From positions 1 to 58,900 of the forward strand of contig NZ_JAGOGJ010000033.1 of the NCBI RefSeq assembly GCF_017996735.1: a stretch of DNA of 58,900 nucleotides, written 5' to 3'. The notes beneath the pieces were generated by a model. The model did not search any database, was not told the DNA's origin, and saw only the letters and a program-made list of their open reading frames with translations. This DNA is from Niveispirillum sp. (GTDB lineage Bacteria; Pseudomonadota; Alphaproteobacteria; Azospirillales; Azospirillaceae). The translations under genes and the position numbers were made by a program. Shown in pieces: positions 17,714 through 24,918 of the stretch (within the stretch, counting starts at the first letter, position 1; every line of letters begins with the position of its first letter).

Positions 17714-20035
17714 ATGTCTATGCGGCATCGTACTGTTGCCAGCAGCACCGCCTTGCTGGCGGCGCTGGGTCTGTCCTTGGCCTCGCCGGCCGTTGCCGCC
17801 GGTGAGGAACAGGGGCTGCAACTGGATGAAATCATCGTCACGGCGCAGAAGCGTGGTGAGAATATCCAGGAGGTGCCGATCTCCATCACGGCCCTGGGGG
17901 GCGAGGCGCTGGAGCTGCAGGGCGTGCGCAACGGTCTGGATCTGACCAGGTCGGTGCCGGGCCTGCAGATCAACAACCTGTTTCAATCTTCGAACCCCAC
18001 AATCTTCCTGCGCGGCGTGGGCGTGAATGACTATAACGCCGCTTCGTCCGGTGCGGTCGGGGTGACGGTGGACGATGTTTTCCTGAATTCCGGTGTCGGC
18101 CAACTGTTCGCCGTGTTCGACGTGGACCGGGTGGAAGTGCTGAAAGGGCCGCAGGGCACGCTTTACGGCCGCAACACCACGGGCGGTGTCATCAACTACA
18201 CGACGCGGCGGCCCGGTTTCTCCCCGGATTTCTCCGCCTCCGTCACGGCGGGCCGGTTCAACCAGATCTTCTTCGATGCGGCGGGCGGTGGCACGCTGAT
18301 CGACGATACCCTGGCGGCGCGGGCTTCACTGACGGTGAAGCGGCGGGATGGCTGGGCCACCAACCTGCAGGACAGCCGCGACATCAACGGCATCGAAACC
18401 TATGCGGGCCGCCTGCAATTCCTGCTGACCCCGTCGCCCGACCTTGAAATCCATAACAAGATCGAAGGCGGCAAAAGCCGGTCCTCAGCCCTCGGACATC
18501 AGTCGATGGGCACCGTCAATGCGCGCACGGGCCGTCCCTGCACGGGTGAGGAGATCCTGGCGCGTACTATTTGCGCGAACCCCATCACCCATTACATCGC
18601 CAACCAGGATGTCGATGCACTGAACACCAATGTCCTGGACAATTACGAGAACCTGGACAATTTCGCCGACCGGCTGTCGGTGATCCATGATGGTGACGAT
18701 GTCAACGTCACCTCCATCACCGCCTATGTCTATAACAAGCGCGACCTGAACACCGACGTCGATTACTCCCCCTATGCCGTGGCGGAACTGCCGCTCTGGA
18801 AGGAAACGTCAAGACAGGTCAGCCAGGAACTGCGCTTCACCTCCAATGGCGAGGGCCCGTTCAAATGGGTGGCTGGCCTCTATTACCTGCAGGAGGAACT
18901 GTCCAGCCTGACGAATTTCAGCGTGCTGCGGGAACTGAACCCCGACCGGACAAAGCCCTTCTTCGACCCGGCCAACTCTGTCCTGATGCTGGAGCGTGTG
19001 TTCACGCAGCGGACCAGCAGCAAGGCCATCTTCGCCCAGGCCGATTATGAACTGACCGACAGGCTGACCGCGACCGCCGGCCTGCGCTACACGGATGACC
19101 GCAAGAAGCTGAGCTTCATCACCTATGGCGGGCCGGTCAATCCGGACACCAATCCGCGGGCGCGGCTGCGCGACCGGCTGATCGGTTTTGTCGATGCCAA
19201 TCCATCGAACATGACCATCGACCTGCCCAGCCGCACCGTCACCGACCTTAAAAAGCCGACCTGGCGCCTGGCACTCGCCTATGAACTGGACGAGAATGCC
19301 AATCTCTATACCAGCTACTCGCGTGGCGTGCGGGCCGGCGGCTACAATACCGGCGCGCTGTTCAACGGGATCGAGTTCAATGCGGTGGATAACGAAAGCA
19401 TCGACGCCTATGAGTCCGGTCTGAAGACCGACCTGCTGGATCGCCGTGTGCGCCTGAACATGGCTGGCTTCTATTATGATTACCGCAACCTGCAGGTCTT
19501 CAGCCTGGAACCCAACCCGGCGGGTGGGGTGCCCTTGCAGCGTTTGCAGAATGCCGATGCCGATATCTATGGGGCCGAGATCGAAATCCAGGCCCGTCCC
19601 GTGCAGGGGCTGGACCTGACGTTCGGTGCCGCCTATGTCCATGCCACCTACACGGATTTCATCGATCCCATCCGGGGCGATTTCAAAGGCAATACCCTTG
19701 ATAAGGCTCCGCGCCTGCAGATGAGCGGCAGTGCCACCTACAGCGCTGATTTGAGCCTGGACTGGACGGGCCGGGTGGGGGCCGACTTCTCCTACCAGTC
19801 CAAGGTCAATTTCAGCGCCACCAATCAGGTGCCGATGGCGGGCGACCGGCATGGCGAAGTCAATTTGCACATGGGCGTGGCGCACAGTTCCGGGATCGAC
19901 TTCACGCTGTTCGTGCGCAATGTCGGCGACAAGCGCTATCTGACCGACATGAATGACCTGTCGAGCCTGGGCTTCTACTTTCCCGTCTATAACGAGCCGC
20001 GTACCTATGGTTTGACGGTTCGCTACAAGCTCTGA
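17714..20035 (+). CDS. TonB-dependent outer-membrane receptor
   Basis: A 773-residue TonB-dependent receptor. ATG 17714 follows GGGAGGG. The signal peptide has the hydrophobic core TALLAALGLSLASPAVAA. Next come the LDEIIVTAQKRGENIQ box and the plug motif VEVLKGPQGTLYGRNTTGG. The barrel ends in YGLTVRYKL. It resembles the sphingomonad-type receptors that take up carbohydrates or aromatic glycosides. It diverges from the ThDP-lyase operon and is probably coregulated with it. It is the last block 1 gene before the putative island boundary. Confidence 0.95.
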   Translation: MSMRHRTVASSTALLAALGLSLASPAVAAGEEQGLQLDEIIVTAQKRGENIQEVPISITALGGEALELQGVRNGLDLTRSVPGLQINNLFQSSNPTIFLRGVGVNDYNAASSGAVGVTVDDVFLNSGVGQLFAVFDVDRVEVLKGPQGTLYGRNTTGGVINYTTRRPGFSPDFSASVTAGRFNQIFFDAAGGGTLIDDTLAARASLTVKRRDGWATNLQDSRDINGIETYAGRLQFLLTPSPDLEIHNKIEGGKSRSSALGHQSMGTVNARTGRPCTGEEILARTICANPITHYIANQDVDALNTNVLDNYENLDNFADRLSVIHDGDDVNVTSITAYVYNKRDLNTDVDYSPYAVAELPLWKETSRQVSQELRFTSNGEGPFKWVAGLYYLQEELSSLTNFSVLRELNPDRTKPFFDPANSVLMLERVFTQRTSSKAIFAQADYELTDRLTATAGLRYTDDRKKLSFITYGGPVNPDTNPRARLRDRLIGFVDANPSNMTIDLPSRTVTDLKKPTWRLALAYELDENANLYTSYSRGVRAGGYNTGALFNGIEFNAVDNESIDAYESGLKTDLLDRRVRLNMAGFYYDYRNLQVFSLEPNPAGGVPLQRLQNADADIYGAEIEIQARPVQGLDLTFGAAYVHATYTDFIDPIRGDFKGNTLDKAPRLQMSGSATYSADLSLDWTGRVGADFSYQSKVNFSATNQVPMAGDRHGEVNLHMGVAHSSGIDFTLFVRNVGDKRYLTDMNDLSSLGFYFPVYNEPRTYGLTVRYKL

Positions 20036-20113
20036 CTGGCTGGAAGGTGACAGGTTGAGTGGGGGCAGGCTTCCCGACCCGGTGATGAAATATTTGATCA
20101 GATAATCACTGAA

Positions 20114-20153
20114 AAATTGTCATGGCATCGGTCAAATCCTGCCCCTGCATCCA
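20114..20153 (+). repeat. tRNA-3'-end-like direct repeat, copy 1 (possible att site)
   Basis: The core GGTCAAATCCTGCCCC and the final GCATCCA resemble the T-loop, acceptor strand and CCA of a tRNA gene. No tRNA body precedes it. Allowing one gap, about four fifths of the 40 positions match a second copy at 47022-47062 in the same orientation. A terminator follows at once, as behind a real tRNA. Integrases commonly use tRNA 3' ends, so this may be an attachment-site remnant. Confidence 0.45.
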
Positions 20154-20166
20154 ACCCGACGCAGTA

Positions 20167-20207
20167 AAAGCCCCGTAAACTCTACAGATTACCGGGCTTT
20201 TGCTTTT
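20167..20207 (+). terminator. Rho-independent terminator
   Basis: The stem AAAGCCCCGTAA / TTACCGGGCTTT (20167-20178 with 20189-20200) has one mismatch and a ten-base loop, and TGCTTTT follows. It can end transcription from the TonB receptor. Its position just after the tRNA-like repeat also fits a relic tRNA terminator. Confidence 0.65.
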
Positions 20208-20281
20208 GGGGCCGGCTCTTTGCGATGGCCCGGTATCTATCATAATCAACAAGTTAGCTCCGCACATTCAAATCTAGGGTG

Positions 20282-20546
20282 CTGAACTGGCCCCCGTTTG
20301 GACTGGACAGTCAGGCATAGCTTGGGAGTGACATGCCTCCACGATTTTGGACGGGTGTGAGCTGGAATTTTCCAATTATGATCCCGTGATCGGGACGAGG
20401 AGAGTTCCATGAAGACGTCGAAGTTCACAGAGTTGCAAGTAGCGTTCATCCTGAAGCGGGCGGAGCAAGGGACGCCGATTGCCGAGGTCTGCCGGAAGGC
20501 GGGTGACCATGCCCACAACCTCGAACATTGGATCTGGAAAACCTGA
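20282..20546 (+). mobile_element. IS3-family (IS407-like) insertion sequence remnant
   Basis: The sequence begins with TGAACTGGCCCCCGTTTGG, matching the terminal inverted-repeat style of IS407-group elements. It continues into the start of an orfA reading frame. Only about 230 bases of the left end are recognisable; orfB and the right end are absent. The element therefore cannot move by itself. It lies at the left edge of the putative catabolic island. Confidence 0.65.
20409..20546 (+). pseudogene. Truncated IS3-family transposase orfA
   Basis: A 45-codon frame whose first 32 residues (MKTSKFTELQVAFILKRAEQ, then GTPIAEVCRKAG) match the N-terminal helix-turn-helix of IS407-type OrfA. After residue 32, near 20504, the sequence departs from the family and stops at 20544. 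Intact OrfA is about 88 residues. The catalytic OrfB (DDE domain) is missing. This is a dead fragment. Confidence 0.75.
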
Positions 20547-20652
20547 TCGAATCATGCTGACCCCCATGGAAAATCCACTCCAGAGGAATTCCGAATTTCA
20601 TCAAGATTGAGTCAGAGCCAAATCAACACCCCAATGCAAAAGGGACCGACGG
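20547..20652. other. Spacer after the IS remnant, no gene seen
   Basis: A short stretch between the orfA remnant and the end of the first BKACE gene. It shows no recognisable coding sequence and no strong hairpin. Confidence 0.4.
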
Positions 20653-21546
20653 TTAAAGCCGGGCGGTTCCGGCATACGGGGAAAGGCCCAGCATTCGCCG
20701 TGCGGTGGCAGTGTCCGCCAGGGTGAAACCCAGATCTTCGGCGATGCGGCGGGCCTTGCTGCACAGCGCAGCGTTGCTGGGGGCCAGCATGCCGCGCGAC
20801 AGGTAGACCCCATCCTCCAGCCCGACGCGCATCTGCCCGCCCAGCAGCAGTGATTGCGCCAGCATCGGGAAGACGTGCCGGCCGATGCCGAAGCCGGTCC
20901 AGATGGCGCCCGCCGGCAATTGGCTGCGTCCCAGCAACAGGGATTCCAGCGTAGCCGGAAAGCCGTAATTCACACCGGTCACCAGGGAGTAGAGCGGCGG
21001 GGAGGGCATGCGGCCTTCCAGCAGTTCCGCCGCCAGCACGGCGTCGCCGGGATTGAACAGTTCCACTTCCGGCTTTACGCCGGCCGCCAGGATGGCGTCG
21101 GCCATGGCGGTGACGGTGCGTCTTGTGTTCATCACCACCTGATCGCCGGAATTCATGGTGTTGAGGTCGAGTGTGCAGATCTCCGGCCGTAATTCCAGGA
21201 TATGCGCCACCCGTTCAAGCGGCGGCAGCAGGGTGGTGCCGGGGCCGGCCAGACGGGGATTGTCCGCATCGGGGACGAAGCGGCCGCCCGGCCCGGTGGT
21301 CAGGTTGAGGATCAGGTCGGGCCGTGCATCACGGATGCGGGCCACCACCTCCCGGTAATGGGCGATCTCCATGGAGGGGCTGCCATCATGGGGATGCCGG
21401 ACATGGATATGCACGATGGCGGCCCCGGCATCCGCCGCCTCGATGCTGGATTGCGCAATCTGGGCCGGGGTGATGGGCAGATGCGGGGTCTGGTCCGGCC
21501 GGGTCAGATTGCCGGTGATGGCACAGGTCAGGATCACGGGGGCCAT
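20653..21546 (-). CDS. BKACE-family beta-keto acid cleavage enzyme (DUF849), copy 1
   Basis: A 297-residue TIM-barrel zinc enzyme of the 3-keto-5-aminohexanoate cleavage (Kce/BKACE) family. These enzymes condense a beta-keto acid with acetyl-CoA and split it into acetoacetate and a new acyl-CoA. Zinc ligands His46 and His48 are seen in HIHVRHP, and the catalytic R-x-G-L-E-D motif appears as RVGLEDG. The position of Glu14 in Kce is not glutamate here, so the substrate probably differs from the lysine-fermentation one. It ends a minus-strand operon with an aminotransferase, an enolase-superfamily enzyme and an SDR. Confidence 0.9.
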   Translation of the reverse strand: MAPVILTCAITGNLTRPDQTPHLPITPAQIAQSSIEAADAGAAIVHIHVRHPHDGSPSMEIAHYREVVARIRDARPDLILNLTTGPGGRFVPDADNPRLAGPGTTLLPPLERVAHILELRPEICTLDLNTMNSGDQVVMNTRRTVTAMADAILAAGVKPEVELFNPGDAVLAAELLEGRMPSPPLYSLVTGVNYGFPATLESLLLGRSQLPAGAIWTGFGIGRHVFPMLAQSLLLGGQMRVGLEDGVYLSRGMLAPSNAALCSKARRIAEDLGFTLADTATARRMLGLSPYAGTARL

Positions 21547-21579
21547 GGGGGCTCCTTGGAAAGACGATCGGGAACGGCG

Positions 21580-22335
21580 TCAGAGATGGCGCCCGGCATC
21601 CACGGGGATGGAAATGCCGGTCGAGGCGGTCAGCAACCGGGCGGCGACCAGCACGGCGGTGGCCACCTCCTCCAGGCTGGCCAGCCGTTTCAGGGCGCTG
21701 GCGGCGGCGGTGGCTTCCAGGAAATCCGGCTTGCGGTCACGCACGAAATCCGTCTCCAGCGCGCTGGGGGCGATATTCAGCACCCGGATCTGCGGGGCCA
21801 GGGCCTTGGCCATGCCGATGGTCATGGTGTCCAGCGCGGCCTTGGCCCCGGCATAGGCGATGTTGCTGCCCCCGCCGGTGCGCGCGGCGATGGAGGAGAT
21901 ATTGACGATCACCGGATCGTTGCCCCGGCGCAGCAGCGGGGCCATGTCGCGCATCACCAGCAGGGCACCGCGGGCATTGCTGTCCATGACCGCATCCACG
22001 ATGTCGTCGGTCAACAGGTCCGGCCGGCCGGGCGGAAGCTGGAAGGACAGGCCGGCACTGTTGACCAGAATGTCGATCCGGCCGGCCCGCTCCGTCACGG
22101 CGGCGGCAAAGGCCTTGATGCTGGCGCCATCGGTGACGTCGACGGGCAGGGTAATGTCGCGGCCCTCGCCGGCCCCGGCCGGTGCCGTGCGGGCGCCGCG
22201 GATGACGCGGGCACCCAGCGCCAGCGCCTGGGCTGCCACCGCATTGCCGATGCCGCCGGTGCCGCCCACGATCACCACCACGGCGTCACGCAGGCCGTGG
22301 CGCAGCAGCGACAGGATAGGGGGATCGTCCTGCAT
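21580..22335 (-). CDS. SDR-family oxidoreductase
   Basis: A 251-residue short-chain dehydrogenase with the cofactor motif GGTGGIGNA near residue 25, NSAG, and the active site NISSIAAR...YAGAK. ATG 22335 is chosen because of AGGAAAGACCAGG just upstream; a GTG at 22377 would overlap the preceding gene. It probably oxidises or reduces a hydroxy/keto intermediate supplied to the BKACE enzyme next to it. The N-terminal extension before the Rossmann fold is slightly longer than usual. Confidence 0.87.
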   Translation of the reverse strand: MQDDPPILSLLRHGLRDAVVVIVGGTGGIGNAVAAQALALGARVIRGARTAPAGAGEGRDITLPVDVTDGASIKAFAAAVTERAGRIDILVNSAGLSFQLPPGRPDLLTDDIVDAVMDSNARGALLVMRDMAPLLRRGNDPVIVNISSIAARTGGGSNIAYAGAKAALDTMTIGMAKALAPQIRVLNIAPSALETDFVRDRKPDFLEATAAASALKRLASLEEVATAVLVAARLLTASTGISIPVDAGRHL

Positions 22336-22373
22336 GTCCTGGTCTTTCCTATAGGGGAAGGGGATCACACCGC

Positions 22374-23522
22374 TCACAGCAGGCGGACGCCGCCATCCAT
22401 GCCCAGGGTCGCGGTGTGACCGACACTGTCGCCGAAGGGCACATAGCGGGCGCCGGCCAGATATTCCCGGTTCAGCGCCATGCCGATGCCGGGCCGGTCG
22501 GGGATTTCCAGGAACCCGTCCTTCAGGGTGTTGATACGGTCGACCACATCAGTCCAGGGCGCCCGATCCTCCCGCACATAGCCCTGCACGTCCCAGTTCA
22601 CCGTGCAGGCCGCCAGTTGGATATGGCCGGCGGTGGAAACCGGGGCGGTGAAATTATGCGGTACGATGCGCTGATGCCGGCTTTCGGCGATGGCGGCGAT
22701 CTTGCGCAATTGGGTGAAGCCGCCGGCCAGCCCGATATCGGGGCGCAGGATGGAGACGGCGTGGGCGTCGCTGGTCTCGCGGAATTCGAAGATATTGGTC
22801 TGCCGCTCCGCCGTGGCGGACGGGCTGCGCATGGCGGCGGACATGTGGTTGTTGGCGTCGATGCTGTAGGGCAGGATCGCATCCTCGATGAAATACAGCA
22901 TCAGCGGGCGCACGGCGTCGGCAAAGGTCACGGCCTGATCGGGCGTCAGGTTGCGGTGCACCTCCACCGCCAGATCGATGTCCCAGCCGATGGCCTCCCG
23001 CACCGCCGCCACGTTGGCGACCACGTCGCGCAGGGCGCGGGCATGGCCCAGCCGGCCCCAGCCCTCCAGGAAGGGCTTGATCTTCAGCGCGGTGAAACCT
23101 TCATCCCTTGCGGCCACCGCCTTGGCGACCAGATCGTCACGGCTGGGTCCTTCCACCAGCAGAATGGCCCGTACCCGGTCGCGGACCTTGCCGCCCAGCA
23201 ATTGCCAGACAGGCACCCCCAGCGCCTTGCCCTTGATGTCCCACAGTGCCTGGTCGATGGCGCTCAACGCCGCCATGGCGGCGGCATCGCGCAGGCAATG
23301 TTTCTTGATGACCCGGTTGAACAGGTATTCCGGCCGGAAGGCGTCTTGCCCGCGATAGGCGGGCAGCAGGTCCGGCACGATGGCGGCCACGGCGGTGGGG
23401 TGGGTGAAGTAGGTGGCTTCCCCGATGCCGGTCAGGCCCTGGTCGGTGGTGACCTCGACAAAGGCCCAGTGGCCGGCGACGTGACAGGTGATGGTGTCAA
23501 TGAGGTGGAGGGGGCGGGGCAT
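22374..23522 (-). CDS. Enolase-superfamily (mandelate racemase/muconate lactonizing) enzyme
   Basis: A 382-residue member of the enolase superfamily. The KxK base pair is in ALKIKPF; metal ligands appear in DLAVEVHRN, YFIEDAILP and LRPDIGLAGG. The catalytic histidine is in IVPHNFTAPVSTAG, a close variant of the HNP segment of galactonate dehydratases. Members abstract the proton alpha to a carboxylate; dehydration is the likely outcome here. Its start is two bases from the upstream aminotransferase stop, so the two are probably translated together. The substrate is unknown but should be a hydroxy acid. Confidence 0.87.
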   Translation of the reverse strand: MPRPLHLIDTITCHVAGHWAFVEVTTDQGLTGIGEATYFTHPTAVAAIVPDLLPAYRGQDAFRPEYLFNRVIKKHCLRDAAAMAALSAIDQALWDIKGKALGVPVWQLLGGKVRDRVRAILLVEGPSRDDLVAKAVAARDEGFTALKIKPFLEGWGRLGHARALRDVVANVAAVREAIGWDIDLAVEVHRNLTPDQAVTFADAVRPLMLYFIEDAILPYSIDANNHMSAAMRSPSATAERQTNIFEFRETSDAHAVSILRPDIGLAGGFTQLRKIAAIAESRHQRIVPHNFTAPVSTAGHIQLAACTVNWDVQGYVREDRAPWTDVVDRINTLKDGFLEIPDRPGIGMALNREYLAGARYVPFGDSVGHTATLGMDGGVRLL

Positions 23523-23524
23523 GA

Positions 23525-24832
23525 TCAGGCCGGCTCCAGGTCGCGCAGGATGGGGGCATGGAGAGCCAGGAAGTCGGCCATCCCGGTGACGAAGCTGTCG
23601 ATCTCCGCGTCGGTATTGACGATCGACAGGGCGATCATGCCGCGCGGCGCGGTCCAGTAACCCTGGCAGAGCTGATGCAGGTGCAGCAGCCGCCGTGCCT
23701 TGGCCGATGCCGGATGGGTGGGGGCACGACGCAGCGGTGTGCGCCCGACATGCACATTCATGACCGATCCAATGCCGGTCATGTAAAGCGGCACGTCGTG
23801 ACCCTGGAACAGGGTGTTCAACCGGTGGCGCAGGGCGTCCCCCCGGTCGTTGACCGTCCGCATCACTTCCGGGGTCAGTACCTCCGTCAGGGCGACGGTG
23901 CCGACCTTCATGGAGAAGACATTGTTGTTGAACGACCCGCCATGGCTGCTGGTCCCGGTTCCGCGCGTGTCATAGACGGCCATCATATCCGCCCGTCCAC
24001 CAAAGGCACCGGCGCTGAAACCACCGCCGATGATCTTGCCAAAGGCGGCCAGATCGCCTTCCACACCATAGGCCTGCTGCAATCCGCCATAGCCCAGGCG
24101 GGCGGTCATCACCTCGTCGATGATCAGCGGAATGTCGCGCATCGCCGTGACGGCGCGGACATGGCGGGCGAAATCCGGGTCGGCGGGGATGCAGCCGGCG
24201 CTGTTCAGCATCAGGTCCATCACCACCGCGCCCAGCCGGTCGCCATGGGCCGCGATGGCGGCGTCGAAGGCGGCGATGTCGTTATAGGGCACCATCACCC
24301 GGTCGAGCGGCACGTTCAGCCGGTCGCCACCCGGCCCGTAATTCATCATCCCGCCATGATAGGCGCCGTCGAAGGCCAGGATGGTGGATTTGCCGGTGAA
24401 TTGCAGGGCGGTCAGCACGGCATAGAGCGACGCCTCCGTCCCGGAATTGGCGAAACGGATACGTTCAAGCAGCGGGAAGCGCCGGCGCAGTGCATTGCCC
24501 AGCGTCACCTCCGCCGTGATGCAGCCGCCATAGGACATGCCGTCCTTCAGCACATCGCCAGCGGCGGTCAGCAGGCGCGGATGGCTGTGCCCGCACAGGG
24601 CCACGCTGTAATCATTGAGGAAATCCACATAGGCATTGCCGTCGGCATCGAACAGCCTGGACCCTTCTCCGCGCGCGATGGTCGGTGGATAGGGGGCGAA
24701 ATACAGGTTGCTGCGGGTATTGCCGGCGGGCAGCACGGCGCAGGCGGCTTCATGCAGGGCTTGCGAACGCGGCGTGGCGGCCCGGTAGCGGGCGGCCAGG
24801 GCCTCGCAGGCCTGGTCCAGGGCATTTGTCAT
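23525..24832 (-). CDS. Class III (glutamate-1-semialdehyde aminomutase-like) aminotransferase, copy 1
   Basis: A 435-residue PLP enzyme. The PLP-binding lysine lies in AFGKIIGGGFSAGAFGG, and the aspartate region is IIDEVMTARLG. It resembles glutamate-1-semialdehyde 2,1-aminomutase and beta-amino-acid (beta-phenylalanine) aminotransferases, which convert a beta-amino acid to a beta-keto acid. It leads a minus-strand operon that ends in a BKACE enzyme, which needs a beta-keto acid: a coherent pair. Two ATGACC-N4-GGTCAT palindromes lie immediately upstream. It is paralogous in type to the aminotransferase at 33994. Confidence 0.9.
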   Translation of the reverse strand: MTNALDQACEALAARYRAATPRSQALHEAACAVLPAGNTRSNLYFAPYPPTIARGEGSRLFDADGNAYVDFLNDYSVALCGHSHPRLLTAAGDVLKDGMSYGGCITAEVTLGNALRRRFPLLERIRFANSGTEASLYAVLTALQFTGKSTILAFDGAYHGGMMNYGPGGDRLNVPLDRVMVPYNDIAAFDAAIAAHGDRLGAVVMDLMLNSAGCIPADPDFARHVRAVTAMRDIPLIIDEVMTARLGYGGLQQAYGVEGDLAAFGKIIGGGFSAGAFGGRADMMAVYDTRGTGTSSHGGSFNNNVFSMKVGTVALTEVLTPEVMRTVNDRGDALRHRLNTLFQGHDVPLYMTGIGSVMNVHVGRTPLRRAPTHPASAKARRLLHLHQLCQGYWTAPRGMIALSIVNTDAEIDSFVTGMADFLALHAPILRDLEPA

Positions 24833-24863
24833 GGGTGATCCCGAAGCAGGTGTCGATGCAAAT

Positions 24864-24879
24864 ATGACCCACCGGTCAT
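24864..24879. promoter_or_regulatory. Putative TetR operator O1
   Basis: ATGACC-CACC-GGTCAT is a perfect 6-base-arm palindrome located 31 bases upstream of the aminotransferase start. On the minus strand TTGAAC and TATTTG flank it in the positions of a short-spaced promoter, so binding would block RNA polymerase. Confidence 0.65.
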
Positions 24880-24894
24880 GTTCAAGGCAAGCGT

Positions 24895-24918
24895 CAATAT
24901 GACCGATTGGTCATATTG
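24895..24918. promoter_or_regulatory. Putative TetR operator O2 (perfect 24-base palindrome)
   Basis: The arms CAATATGACC and GGTCATATTG are perfect complements around GATT. It is the best copy of the repeated operator and overlaps the stop codon of the upstream fused beta-oxidation gene (24911-24913). With O1, whose centre is 35 bases away, it forms a tandem control region for the aminotransferase-BKACE operon. Confidence 0.7.

Larger units (their letters stand above)
20036..20281. other. Intergenic region with island boundary
   Basis: No gene is seen. The region contains, in order, the end of the TonB receptor transcript, an AT-rich patch, a tRNA-3'-end-like repeat and a terminator hairpin. 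It leads into the left end of an IS3-family remnant. Confidence 0.5.

Noticed and set aside
20114..20153. A complete tRNA gene
   Set aside because: Only the T-loop-to-CCA end is recognisable. The upstream sequence is AT-rich and cannot form the D and anticodon arms, so it is reported as a repeat instead.
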